A stretch of DNA of 64,000 nt from CAZYMI01 sp964648505 (GTDB taxonomy: Bacteria > Pseudomonadota > Alphaproteobacteria > Micavibrionales > Micavibrionaceae), in assembly GCA_964648505.1 (NCBI GenBank), contig CAZYMI010000004.1, positions 1 through 64,000 on the forward strand, in the 5' to 3' direction. The notes under the pieces are model-generated. The model had not been told where the DNA came from and did not search any database. It was given only the letters and a program-made list of their open reading frames with translations. Position numbers and translations under genes: made by a program. Each line of letters opens with the position of its first letter. The stretch's first letter is position 1. Shown here in pieces: positions 48,645 through 57,369 of this stretch.

Positions 48645-48998
48645 ATGAGCCGCAACAAACCTGATAACAACTATGTGATCCAAGATTTTCTTTTTGATGT
48701 TATCGACAGTGTCAGACACTAAGGCAGGTCGTATACTTTTCAACGTGCTGCAGGCGAAGGTTTTAAACCAATCAGAGGAACATCGCCAGACCGCGCTGCA
48801 GCCTATGGCGTGTACCGTGACTTGCGTGCGCTTACCGATGCCAAAACAGCGCGTAATGCCATTGGCGCAATGATTGGTGGCCTGATTGGCGCACAACCGC
48901 ACACAGTAAAACCAGCCTTAACCAACGCACCTGTTATTACAATCGACAGAAATGATGCGATTGGTGTTCGTTTAAGACCCTCTGCTGGACCCCAGTAA
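48645..48998 (+). pseudogene. Paralog of the preceding gene with in-frame TAA at codon 26
   Basis: From ATG 48645 the frame reads 25 codons, meets TAA at 48720-48722, and continues open in the same frame for 91 more codons to TAA 48996-48998. The full length (117 codons plus stop) is almost that of the neighbouring 118-aa protein, and the part after the stop holds the shared GEGFKP and APVITIDR segments. This looks like a gene with a single nonsense mutation (for example GAA to TAA) rather than random sequence. Restart at a later codon such as ATG 48810, sequencing error, or readthrough are alternatives. Confidence 0.6.
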
Positions 48999-49016
48999 TA
49001 AGCACACCTGATATCC

Positions 49017-49385
49017 ATGGCTAAAAACCCTTCAAACGCCCGGCGAAAAAAAACTTTCGCACGGGCGTTAGTTGCAGGACGATCACTTTTGTTGGAAATT
49101 TTCTCAGACGCTGCCGCAGAAAGTGACACGACATGTCAGGCTGAAATATGCTTTCATGTGCATGAGAATGGCCATGTGCGGGTTTATGCTGAAGGCTCTG
49201 AAATGGGGGCACGCGCAAAAAGGCTTTATGATGGTGTAAACGCCATCACCCAAAGCGATGATGAAACAGGCCGTGTATTATTAGAATTATACCGGCAAGA
49301 TTACCCTCAATCCTTCCCCTTGATTGAAGAACAACAATCACGGCTTTGGCGTATTATGTTCAAGCCTGAATTAGCAAGCCCTTAG
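49017..49385 (+). CDS. Unknown 122-aa protein
   Basis: Not recognised. The N-terminus is strongly basic (SNARRKKTFARALVAGR), then a mixed region with two cysteines (TTCQAEICFHVH) and an end rich in acidic and aromatic residues. No signal peptide or membrane helix. It starts 18 bases after the interrupted gene and overlaps the dgt stop region by 4 bases on the other strand. Together with the pair at 48230-48998 it forms a plus-strand island where argS is expected in related genomes. Confidence 0.6.
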   Translation: MAKNPSNARRKKTFARALVAGRSLLLEIFSDAAAESDTTCQAEICFHVHENGHVRVYAEGSEMGARAKRLYDGVNAITQSDDETGRVLLELYRQDYPQSFPLIEEQQSRLWRIMFKPELASP

Positions 49386-50581
49386 GTCAGATCCCATTTT
49401 GATCCAAAAAGCCTTTCATGTTCTTTAACAGCAAAGCGGTCTGTCATACCGGCTATGTAATCACACACAATCCGGGCGCGCCCATTTGATTCATTTGATT
49501 GTAAAATTTTATCGTGCCAGGGCTTCGGCATGGCCTGAGGCTGTTCATAATATCTCTCAAACAACTCTTTTAAAACAATTTCAACCATTGGCCGCACACG
49601 CCCGTTTGCTGAATCGTACAGACGGGCGAATAAGAATCGTCGCAACTCATCCACAGACTGACGCATATCCTGAGAAAATGAAATAATTCGATTATTTAAG
49701 CTTCTGATTTCATGTGGAGTTTGTGGATTATATTGCATTAATCTTTGACGCGATTCTACAAGCACATCTTCCACCATCTCCCCTATGGTGGCTCTGATCA
49801 TTTCGTGCGTGAAATGTCTTTGATCGAGGCTTGGATACTGCTGCTTTAATCGTGCAATAACAGATCCTGTTAATTGTAATTTTTCTAAATCTTTGAGTGT
49901 AAAAAAACCTGCTCTTAAACCATCTTCTAAATCGTGGTTATTATACGCAATGTCGTCTGATATTGCCGCAACTTGGGCTTCTGCACTGGCATAAGTTTCA
50001 AGTTTTAGATCCATTTGTTCTTGAAAGGCTTTAATCGTAAAAGGTAATTTTGTTTTATCCTTTGTTTTATCCACAATAGGGCCATTATGTTTGACAACCC
50101 CTTCCAGCGTTTCCCATGTTAAATTCAAACCCTGAAAATGGGGGTATTTATCTTCCAGCAAAGTTAAGACCCGCAAGGACTGGTCGTTATGTTCAAACCC
50201 GCCAAAATTATACATCAGGGCTGAAAGCACTTCTTCGCCGCCATGGGCAAAGGGGGTGTGCCCCAGATCATGAGACAAAGCCACCACTTCTGCCAAATCC
50301 TCATTCACCATCAAGGCGCGGGCCAATGTGCGGGCAATTTGGGCGACTTCCAGTGTATGGGTTAAGCGCGTTCGGTAATGATCCCCTTCATCAGCAACAA
50401 AAACCTGAGTTTTATATTTAAGCCTGCGGAAGGCACTGGCATGAATAACCCTGTCTCTGTCCCGTTGAAAGGCAGTACGGTGACGACTTTCCGGCTCCTG
50501 ATAAAGCCTGCCTTGCGAGTGATCAGGCCTGCAGGCATATGAAGCAAGCGGCAAGGCGCAATAATTATAGGCTTGTGTCAT
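49382..50581 (-). CDS. dgt: Deoxyguanosinetriphosphate triphosphohydrolase-like protein
   Basis: This HD-domain enzyme removes triphosphate from dGTP or other dNTPs. Motifs RDRDRVIHASAFRRLKYKTQ, HTLEVAQIARTL and SHDLGHTPFAHGGE with the HD metal pair are present; 399 aa is normal for the type 2 alphaproteobacterial form. I start at ATG 50581 (MTQAYNYCALPLAS); an upstream TTG is possible. It is divergent from the erpA-like gene with a 38-base gap, a classic alphaproteobacterial arrangement. Confidence 0.94.
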   Translation of the reverse strand: MTQAYNYCALPLASYACRPDHSQGRLYQEPESRHRTAFQRDRDRVIHASAFRRLKYKTQVFVADEGDHYRTRLTHTLEVAQIARTLARALMVNEDLAEVVALSHDLGHTPFAHGGEEVLSALMYNFGGFEHNDQSLRVLTLLEDKYPHFQGLNLTWETLEGVVKHNGPIVDKTKDKTKLPFTIKAFQEQMDLKLETYASAEAQVAAISDDIAYNNHDLEDGLRAGFFTLKDLEKLQLTGSVIARLKQQYPSLDQRHFTHEMIRATIGEMVEDVLVESRQRLMQYNPQTPHEIRSLNNRIISFSQDMRQSVDELRRFLFARLYDSANGRVRPMVEIVLKELFERYYEQPQAMPKPWHDKILQSNESNGRARIVCDYIAGMTDRFAVKEHERLFGSKWDLT

Positions 50582-50619
50582 CGGGCTTTCCCATTTAGTC
50601 AAATATACTATATCTATAC

Positions 50620-50937
50620 ATGATGTTGACCGTGACAGAACAGGCCCTCAGGCGCATTACTGAACGCCGCCAATCAGATGGCATAGGCGACCTGCGTTTA
50701 CGCATTACGGTTGATTCCGGCGGATGCTCAGGATTTCAGTATAAATTAAGCTGGGATCAGACATTAAATGAGGATGACCATCATTTTCAGGGCATGGTTG
50801 TCACAGATTCCATATCCCTTCCCTTTCTCAACGGCTCAATCGTCGATTTTACCTCTGGTCTGATGGGGTCTGATTTTAAAATAAAAAATCCAAATGCAAC
50901 ACAAGGCTGCGGCTGCGGCACGTCTTTTTCGGTATGA
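50620..50937 (+). CDS. erpA: A-type iron-sulfur carrier (ErpA-like)
   Basis: This 105-aa HesB/IscA-family protein has the three conserved cysteines C36 (DSGGCSGF), C97 and C99 (GCGCGTSF) that hold or pass on Fe-S clusters. The position next to dgt and xth matches the ErpA-type gene of alphaproteobacteria, so I favour ErpA over IscA, but sequence alone does not settle it. Its stop overlaps the start of xth as ATGA. Confidence 0.88.
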   Translation: MMLTVTEQALRRITERRQSDGIGDLRLRITVDSGGCSGFQYKLSWDQTLNEDDHHFQGMVVTDSISLPFLNGSIVDFTSGLMGSDFKIKNPNATQGCGCGTSFSV

Positions 50938-51710
50938 AAATCGCAACCTGGAACGTAAATTCGATAAAGGCGAGACTCGCAAATGTTTTATGCTGGTGCG
51001 AAAGCGCCAAGCCCGATGTGCTTATGCTTCAAGAACTCAAAGGCGAAGTATTTCCACACTTGGAATTTGAAGCTTTAGGTTATCAAGTTCTTTATAAAGG
51101 CCAGAAAGCCTATAATGGGGTTGCCACCTTAACACACTTACCGGCCAAACTGATTTCTGATGTATTGCCCGGTGATCCTTCAGATCAACAAGCGCGTTTT
51201 TTGGATATTGAACTCGACGGATTACGCTTGATTAATATTTATCTGCCCAACGGTAACCCAAAAGAAACCGATAAATTTACCTACAAACTTTCTTTTATGG
51301 ATCGTTTACATGACTACATTGCCAATCTACGCCAATCGCGCACAGCTTTTATATTGGCTGGTGATTTTAATGTCATCCCTGAAGCCTTGGATGCACTCAC
51401 ACCATCTGCCTGGCTTGATGATGCTTTATTTTCGACGCAAGCGCGTGAAAAATTCAGGGCGCTATGTGCGTTGGGCTTAACTGATTCCGTACGGGCTCTA
51501 AACCCCTTAACGCCTGAACTTTTTACATTCTGGGATTATCAAGCTGCAGCATTTGAACGTAACCACGGTATTCGAATCGATCATATTCTGCTCAGCCCCA
51601 CAATTGCAGACAGGCTTTCAAATACCATTATAGATAAAAACCCCCGTGGGTGGGACACCCCTTCAGATCATACCCCTGTCATCGCAGAAATTAACCTTAC
51701 TTCAAAATGA
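50934..51710 (+). CDS. xth: Exodeoxyribonuclease III
   Basis: An AP endonuclease / 3'-5' exonuclease of base excision repair, 258 aa. Motifs are KIATWNVNSIKARL at the start, LMLQELKGE with the metal-binding Glu, LAGDFNVIPE with the catalytic Asp-Asn, HGIRIDHILLS, and SDHTPVIAE with the catalytic His. The ATGA overlap with the upstream gene makes coupled translation likely. Confidence 0.96.
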   Translation: MKIATWNVNSIKARLANVLCWCESAKPDVLMLQELKGEVFPHLEFEALGYQVLYKGQKAYNGVATLTHLPAKLISDVLPGDPSDQQARFLDIELDGLRLINIYLPNGNPKETDKFTYKLSFMDRLHDYIANLRQSRTAFILAGDFNVIPEALDALTPSAWLDDALFSTQAREKFRALCALGLTDSVRALNPLTPELFTFWDYQAAAFERNHGIRIDHILLSPTIADRLSNTIIDKNPRGWDTPSDHTPVIAEINLTSK

Positions 51711-51743
51711 ACCAATCGCCCCCGGGAAGCGTATATATATAGA

Positions 51744-52379
51744 ATGAAATTTCTTTTATGCTTTGCATCATTAATGTTTTTAGGGGGCTGCGTGGGTATC
51801 TTTGGTAATTATGAAACGCCCGCTTATACGGTTGCAACCAAAGATGGCGCAATCGAGGTGCGAGACTATAGCGCTTATCTTGCGGCAGAAACCGATGTGG
51901 AAGGATCGCGGGACGAAGCGATCAATAAAGGTTTCAGCATTCTGGCTGATTATATTTTTGGCAATAATATAAGTCGGGAAAAAATTGCCATGACAGCACC
52001 TGTTACAAATTCCACTCAGAATGAAAAAATAAAAATGACAGCGCCCGTTTTGCAAAAAGCAAACGGCACTGATGAAACTGACAATCTTTGGACAGTTCGT
52101 TTTATGATCCCTTCCAAATACACGCTTGAAACTTTACCTGTGCCAAAAAATACACGCGTTCGCCTAATAAAAATTGCGCCCGCGCGCAAACTAGCCGTCA
52201 CATTCAGCGGGTCTTGGAATCCTGCAACCTTTGATAAGCAAGAGCAGAAGCTAAGAGACTATGCGCGTCAAAACAACCTGCGTGTTAAAGAAGGGCCTGC
52301 TGAGCGTGCCTTTTACAACCCACCCTTCACTCTGCCATTTTTGCGCCGGAACGAGATTTTAATCCCCGCTCAAGACTGA
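51744..52379 (+). CDS. SOUL-type heme-binding lipoprotein
   Basis: The N-terminal lipoprotein signal ends in LGGC (C16). The mature part matches the SOUL / p22HBP family: YTVATKDGAIEVRDYSAYL near the start, the repeated KIAMTAPV and KIKMTAPV blocks, and VRFMIPSKYTLETLPVP. Eukaryotic members bind heme; bacterial ones are largely untested. Lipidation implies an envelope location. It lies 33 bases after xth on the same strand. Confidence 0.88.
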   Translation: MKFLLCFASLMFLGGCVGIFGNYETPAYTVATKDGAIEVRDYSAYLAAETDVEGSRDEAINKGFSILADYIFGNNISREKIAMTAPVTNSTQNEKIKMTAPVLQKANGTDETDNLWTVRFMIPSKYTLETLPVPKNTRVRLIKIAPARKLAVTFSGSWNPATFDKQEQKLRDYARQNNLRVKEGPAERAFYNPPFTLPFLRRNEILIPAQD

Positions 52380-52666
52380 TTTAACATATTTTAACATGCG
52401 TTAAATAGCTAAATTAAATTCGATGGCTGCGCTTGTTTCTCCTTAATCGCTTGTGCACTTATGTTGCTAAAGTCATGTATGGGCTATTCTCGCTTGAAGA
52501 TTCGCCGGCCGCAGCAGATCTGCATTTTAAATTATTCAGTGTCTCAAATTATTATTCCTGACCCTTATAAAATAATGACTACAAGGATTACAGTTGCCCC
52601 CTGCCGCCAAGATCTATAGATTCTTATTATTACTGGGAAGTTTAACCCCAGTTCAGGGGATTTTTC
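52380..52666. other. Intergenic region with TTAA half-sites
   Basis: No gene is supported in these 287 bases. At 52380-52402 TTAACATATT, TTAACATGCG and TTAA occur in direct 10-bp steps, followed by more TTAA. The spacing is N6, not the N7 of a CtrA box. Near the end, AGGGG at 7 bases before 52667 is the ribosome-binding site of the next gene. A short inverted repeat, GGGGAAG-like, was not convincing as a terminator. Confidence 0.4.
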
Positions 52667-53599
52667 ATGCGCGTCATCGCTTTACCTTTATTGTTTTTTG
52701 TCTGTGTGGCTTCTCTTGCCCTAAGCGGCTGTTACTCTCAGCTTTCATCAATTAAAAATGATACGGTGCGCCGCGCAGCTCTTCCTGTTCATATGGTTCC
52801 GCGCCTGATCAAAACAGATAATTTCGCTCTTCAATCTTATGACCGCATTCATGACTGGAAAGGTGGGTCTGCAAAAATTTATATTGAAGGTGAAACAGAC
52901 AACTGGATCACAGATCGGAAATTAAGCTTTAATCCCACCCCGCGTGAACCGGTTGGAATTAAACTCGCAAGCTATGACAGCGCCCCCAATGTGATCTGGA
53001 TTGCACGGCCATGTCAGTATCAGGGGCTTGATGATAAATCTTGTGAAAATAATGACTATTGGGGTTCAGCCCAGTTTGCTCCTGAAGTGATCGCCTCATA
53101 TCACCAAGCGCTTGATGATATCAAACAGCGATATGGAATCAGCAGCTTTGAACTTGTCGGCTACTCAGGTGGCGGCGTGATCGCAGCCCTTCTTGCTGCA
53201 GAGCGCGATGATGTAACAAGCCTTCGTACAGTTGCGACGCCACTCGATCATATGGCTTTTACCCAAATTCATAAACTTGAAAGCTGGAATAAATCTAAAA
53301 ATCCAATTGATCAGGCGGATCGACTGGCAACCATACCGCAACGCCATTTCATCGGCGCACAAGATCAACTTGTACCTCCGGCTATTTATACAAGTTACGC
53401 CAGATCCATTGGCAATGATAATTGCATGAGCGTTACGCTTGTAGAAGATGCAGACCATGTGCGTAACTGGGCAACAAAATGGCCTGAATTGTTAAAAGAA
53501 CCGGCTTACTGCAAAACGCCGTCCGCCGAACCGCTTGATCCTGATGTGCGCGATGCTCGCAAACGCGCCTATCAAGAATTGATAGGGCCTAAAAAATAA
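52667..53599 (+). CDS. Alpha/beta hydrolase lipoprotein
   Basis: A lipoprotein signal ends in ALSGC (about C22). The body (310 aa in total) has the serine-hydrolase elbow GYSGGG near residue 168, a later FIGAQDQLVPP with candidate catalytic Asp, and EDADHVRNW with candidate His, a complete triad order for an alpha/beta hydrolase. The substrate is not known; esterase or lipase-like activity at the envelope is inferred. Start chosen at ATG 52667 with AGGGG upstream. Confidence 0.82.
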   Translation: MRVIALPLLFFVCVASLALSGCYSQLSSIKNDTVRRAALPVHMVPRLIKTDNFALQSYDRIHDWKGGSAKIYIEGETDNWITDRKLSFNPTPREPVGIKLASYDSAPNVIWIARPCQYQGLDDKSCENNDYWGSAQFAPEVIASYHQALDDIKQRYGISSFELVGYSGGGVIAALLAAERDDVTSLRTVATPLDHMAFTQIHKLESWNKSKNPIDQADRLATIPQRHFIGAQDQLVPPAIYTSYARSIGNDNCMSVTLVEDADHVRNWATKWPELLKEPAYCKTPSAEPLDPDVRDARKRAYQELIGPKK

Positions 53600-54664
53600 T
53601 CAGACTCTGGCAACCGCATACTTCGCTTTTACAGCTGCAATTTCACTGTGTCGTTTTTGCACTTTGCCTTGGTGGCTTGGATGAGCACTTGATTTTAGAC
53701 CCTCTGCCAATGTATTGCGATACATAGCGCACAATATCGATCTTGAGAGTGTGTTTGAAATTTGTGCGCAGCCCGCCATAAATTGCTGATGCATCCCATT
53801 AAATGCATGCCGAATAACGTCAGGCGATTCATAAATTGGTATCGCATCACAAAATGTTGAACGCTGTTCAATAAATCTGCGCACATCATCATTTGCCTCG
53901 CTTACAGATGACAGGCTGGCTTTTAACGGCATAAAGGCTGCAATCGCATTGGGGCTTATAACGCCGGTTTTTATTTCGGCTTCAAGATCAATCAACAGGT
54001 CACGAATATCGTCAACCACCTGCATCAGGCCTGCAAGCTTTGTTATTTCAGGAAAAGGCTGCAATGCCTCTTGTGGCGTTAAATAAACGCTATCTGTTGG
54101 CAGGGTTTTTTGCCTGTTCATACACCGAAAAACAAAAACTGCATAAACTTGACTTAATAATTTATTGGTTTCAAAAAGCTGCATACGGCCTTCTGGCGCT
54201 TGAGTGGACCGCACTTCTATTTCCTGTTGGGCGCGCCTAAGTGCAAGCATTGCAAAAATATTACTAAAGGCAACAGCAGGCATTTTATCGATCATACCAA
54301 GATCAATTAAATTATTGAGAGCCTTCATATATATATCAGGATTCAAATCTGACATTTGAAGAAAATCACAAAAATCTGGCCCCTGAACAGCTTCTTTGCC
54401 TGTGCTTAAAATAACTTCACCTGGCGTTGTATCAAGAAAATCATCGATCATTGAAACAGATGTCGTGTAATCATGCAGGCTTTGGGCGCTTAAAGCCGAC
54501 TTTGCCGTTCTTGCAAAAGCAGAAACAAGGTGAATACCTTGGCCCATATAATCTTTTGAAAAATACATAGCACACATGGCCGTTATTCCACGCAGCCCTG
54601 TTTTGGATACGGGGTATTTCAACGCTTTTTCTAACAAAGAGGGTTTATCGAGAGCATTTTCCAT
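53600..54664 (-). CDS. Isoprenoid-synthase-like all-alpha protein, 354 aa
   Basis: Two Asp-rich motifs stand out: DDFLD at residues 74-78 and VVDDIRD at 217-222, about 140 residues apart, as in class I trans-prenyl diphosphate synthases and terpene synthases, where they bind magnesium and diphosphate. The rest appears helical. Usual companion signatures (the RRG after motif 1) are not seen, so activity is uncertain. I start at ATG 54664; the open frame extends upstream but with no better start. It is convergent with the hydrolase gene. Confidence 0.55.
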   Translation of the reverse strand: MENALDKPSLLEKALKYPVSKTGLRGITAMCAMYFSKDYMGQGIHLVSAFARTAKSALSAQSLHDYTTSVSMIDDFLDTTPGEVILSTGKEAVQGPDFCDFLQMSDLNPDIYMKALNNLIDLGMIDKMPAVAFSNIFAMLALRRAQQEIEVRSTQAPEGRMQLFETNKLLSQVYAVFVFRCMNRQKTLPTDSVYLTPQEALQPFPEITKLAGLMQVVDDIRDLLIDLEAEIKTGVISPNAIAAFMPLKASLSSVSEANDDVRRFIEQRSTFCDAIPIYESPDVIRHAFNGMHQQFMAGCAQISNTLSRSILCAMYRNTLAEGLKSSAHPSHQGKVQKRHSEIAAVKAKYAVARV

Positions 54665-54797
54665 TATGTTTGGTAAAATATTATGAATAATTATAAAGAT
54701 CAAGAAAATATGTAAATAATTGATTTGAACCAATAAATTGCCATGTTTAAACTACTAAATGGTAATCAAACTTAGATTTAACCTTGATGGTAAGCAC

Positions 54798-55037
54798 TGG
54801 TGCTGCCGAGTGGGCCCGCAAACCCCTGGNNNNNNNNNNNNNNNNNNNNNNNNNNNNNNNNNNNNNNNNNNNNNNNNNNNNNNNNNNNNNNNNNNNNNNN
54901 NNNNNNNNNNNNNNNNNNNNNNNNNNNNNTTTGCAAAGCATGGCTTTAAAATCGGCCCGGTTAATGATGGTGCTGCCGAGTGGGCCCGCAAACCCCTGGT
55001 TTGCAAAGCATGGCTTTAAAATCGGCCCGGTTAATGA

Positions 55038-55054
<17 letters not shown>
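54798..55054. repeat. 70-bp tandem repeats carrying the tRNA-Thr 3' tail, with assembly gap
   Basis: Units start at 54961 and 55031 with a period of exactly 70 bp. Each repeats the last 17 bases of tRNA-Thr including CCA (read on the minus strand), plus a 53-bp spacer with hairpins GCAAACC/GGTTTGC and AAAGC/GCTTT. A further tail copy at 54798-54829 marks the far end, where similarity stops at the CCA. Between them, 54830-54929 is 100 N, a standard gap of unknown true size, so the copy number is at least three tails and probably more. The array resembles the tyrT tail repeats (rtT) of E. coli. Confidence 0.9.
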
Positions 55055-55112
<58 letters not shown>

Positions 55113-55229
55113 CTTTTTAGGGCTTCAGGAGGCCGGACAGTACAATAAAAAAACTGTCATGTCACGCTTGTTTTGATTATAGATATCCCTCACAAGATTT
55201 TCCGAAACTGATTCTTTTTTCGAGGCCAA

Positions 55230-55394
55230 ATGCCCACAAACGACCCTTCCCCGACCTTACTGCAATCAGGAAAACGCAAAAGCGATCTGGCCCAAAAACG
55301 CGCTGAAAATTTGAAGGCGAACCTGATACGTCGTAAACAGCAAACGAAAGCTCGGAATGCCCTGCCAGAATCTGATAAAGCACAAAGGACCTGA
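55230..55394 (+). CDS. Small basic protein, 54 aa
   Basis: Read by hand: ATG 55230 with GAGG 5 bases upstream, stop TGA 55392-55394. The protein starts MPTNDPSPTLLQSGKRKSD, has a charged helical centre (AENLKANLIRRKQQTK) and ends KAQRT. It lies 6 bases before dcd, so the two are probably co-transcribed. Short proteins with a LKANLxRRKxQ core next to cell-wall genes are common in alphaproteobacteria, as far as I recall; function unknown. Longer minus-strand frames over the same bases have no such support. Confidence 0.65.
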   Translation: MPTNDPSPTLLQSGKRKSDLAQKRAENLKANLIRRKQQTKARNALPESDKAQRT

Positions 55395-55400
55395 ACTTCC

Positions 55401-56009
55401 ATGTCATCCGCGCTCAAAAATCCAGCTATACCCCAAAACGCACTTCACGCCACACCCGGAATAATGCCCGACCACTGGATCCGCGAACTTGCCACAACAC
55501 AAGGTATGATTGAACCTTTTGTTGATAAACAAAAGCGCGACGGTATGATTTCTTATGGTCTATCATCATACGGTTACGATGCGCGTTGCTCGAATGAATT
55601 TAAAATTTTTACAAATGTTGATAACGCAATTGTTGATCCTAAAAATTTCAGCGCCGACTCTTTTGTCGATCGTGTTACCGATGTGTGCATCATCCCACCA
55701 AATTCATTTGTGCTCACCCGCACGGTTGAATATTTTCGTATCCCGCGTGACGTGCTTGTGATTTGCTTGGGTAAAAGCACCTATGCGCGCTGCGGCCTGA
55801 TTGTAAACGTCACCCCGCTTGAACCCGGTTGGGAAGGCCATGTGACAATCGAGATTTCAAATTCCACCCCACTCCCTGCAAAAGTCTATGCCAATGAAGG
55901 CGTATGCCAGTTCCTGTTTTTCAAAGGGTCCAGCGCATGCGAGGTCAGCTACGCTGACCGTTCCGGTAAATATATGGGCCAGCGCGGAGTTACCTTACCG
56001 AGAACATAA
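55401..56009 (+). CDS. dcd: dCTP deaminase
   Basis: Dcd converts dCTP to dUTP for thymidylate synthesis. Signature segments: [66 protein letters not shown], seen here in blocks of this order, with the catalytic Glu in EPGWEGH. The 202-aa reading has an N-terminal extension of about 20 residues; an in-frame ATG at 55464 with GGA upstream would give the usual length, so the start is uncertain. Confidence 0.95.
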   Translation: MSSALKNPAIPQNALHATPGIMPDHWIRELATTQGMIEPFVDKQKRDGMISYGLSSYGYDARCSNEFKIFTNVDNAIVDPKNFSADSFVDRVTDVCIIPPNSFVLTRTVEYFRIPRDVLVICLGKSTYARCGLIVNVTPLEPGWEGHVTIEISNSTPLPAKVYANEGVCQFLFFKGSSACEVSYADRSGKYMGQRGVTLPRT

Positions 56010-56013
56010 AATC

Positions 56014-57369
56014 ATGACACAAACACAACTAAAAACCCCGCAAGCAATTGCAATTGATGTTGCGCAAGCCTTAAAGCCAACAGGCTTGCAACATTTGCGC
56101 ATTGAAGGTGGCCACAAACTCAATGGCACGATTGCTGTATCAGGCGCAAAAAATGCGGCGCTCAAACTTATGTGCGCGTGCTTGCTTTCCGATCAGCCTT
56201 TGCAGCTGACGAATACACCCGTTGGCCTTGGCGATTTGCGTACCCTTGCGGCTGTGTTGCAGCATATTGGTGTCACGGTTGCCCTGCGCTCAGATGGTTT
56301 GGCTATTTTACATGCTGCCACTATTAAAACACCGATTGCACCTTATGAACTGGTGCGCAAAATGCGCGCAAGTATTTTAACGCTTGGCCCATTACTGGCG
56401 CGTCATGGTTATGCTGAAGTATCGCTGCCCGGAGGCTGCGCGATTGGTACACGCCCTGTTGATTTCCACATTGAAGGCTTGCGCGCGATGGGTGCCGTAA
56501 TCGTGCTTGAAGATGGCTATATCAAAGCCCGTGCCCCTGCTGGCGGCAGACTTGTTGGCGCGGAATACACCTTCCCCAAAGTATCGCACACAGGTACTGA
56601 AAACTTAATGATGGCGGCAACGCTTGCCAAAGGCACCACAGTTCTAAACAACTGCGCGCGTGAGCCTGAAGTTGAAGATTTAGGCAAATGCCTGATCGCC
56701 ATGGGCGCCGATATTGAAGGCCTTGGTACAACCCGCATCACTATTCATGGTAAAGATAAACTCAGCGGTGCATCGCATCCTGTGATGGCTGACCGCATTG
56801 AAACGGGTACATGGATGATTGCCGTTGGCATGACAGGCGGCACATTACGTTTAAAAAACGCATCCACGGAACAACTTGGATCACTGATCGGCCCGCTTCA
56901 TTTGGCTGGGGTTGGAATCACGCAAGATGGAGCCGATATTATTTGCACAAAGTCAGAAGGCCGCGTAAAGGGCTTTGATGTGATGACCGAACCTTTCCCA
57001 GGCTTCCCAACCGATCTGCAAGCGCAAATCATGGCGATGATGACGACCTGTGATGGCGCTGGAATGATCACCGAAACCATTTTTGAAAACCGCTTTATGC
57101 ATGTCCCTGAATTAGGCCGAATGGGCGCGAACATTACCGTACACGGATCGTCAGCTCTTGTGCGCGGTGTAAAAAAATTAAAAGGCGCAGAAGTAATGGC
57201 AACGGACTTACGTGCGTCAGTTGCCCTTGTGCTTGCAGGCCTTGTGGCCGAAGGCCACACAACAGTTAATCGCATTTACCATCTTGATCGCGGGTACGAG
57301 AATATTGTTGAAAAACTGGGTCATTGCGGCGCAAACATTGAAAGGATCGCAGGGGGCGATTATGAGTGA
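56014..57369 (+). CDS. murA: UDP-N-acetylglucosamine 1-carboxyvinyltransferase
   Basis: MurA makes the first committed peptidoglycan precursor by adding enolpyruvate to UDP-GlcNAc. LRIEGGHKLNGTIAVSGAKN begins the family match near residue 28. The PEP- and fosfomycin-reactive cysteine is present in PGGCAIGTRPVD (about C142, Cys115 in E. coli numbering), so the enzyme should be fosfomycin-sensitive in principle. The start at 56014, 4 bases after dcd, leaves an N-terminal extension of about 27 residues. The 3' end overlaps the next gene. Confidence 0.96.
   Translation: MTQTQLKTPQAIAIDVAQALKPTGLQHLRIEGGHKLNGTIAVSGAKNAALKLMCACLLSDQPLQLTNTPVGLGDLRTLAAVLQHIGVTVALRSDGLAILHAATIKTPIAPYELVRKMRASILTLGPLLARHGYAEVSLPGGCAIGTRPVDFHIEGLRAMGAVIVLEDGYIKARAPAGGRLVGAEYTFPKVSHTGTENLMMAATLAKGTTVLNNCAREPEVEDLGKCLIAMGADIEGLGTTRITIHGKDKLSGASHPVMADRIETGTWMIAVGMTGGTLRLKNASTEQLGSLIGPLHLAGVGITQDGADIICTKSEGRVKGFDVMTEPFPGFPTDLQAQIMAMMTTCDGAGMITETIFENRFMHVPELGRMGANITVHGSSALVRGVKKLKGAEVMATDLRASVALVLAGLVAEGHTTVNRIYHLDRGYENIVEKLGHCGANIERIAGGDYE

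Noticed and set aside
48645..48998. Recoding of TAA as an amino acid codon
   Set aside because: Most genes in the window end in TAA at their expected family length, so the stop is standard; a mutation or error is simpler.
55177..55417. Two minus-strand frames of about 75 codons
   Set aside because: They lie over the 54-aa plus-strand gene, which has a good ribosome-binding site and fits the dcd operon; the minus frames look like shadows.
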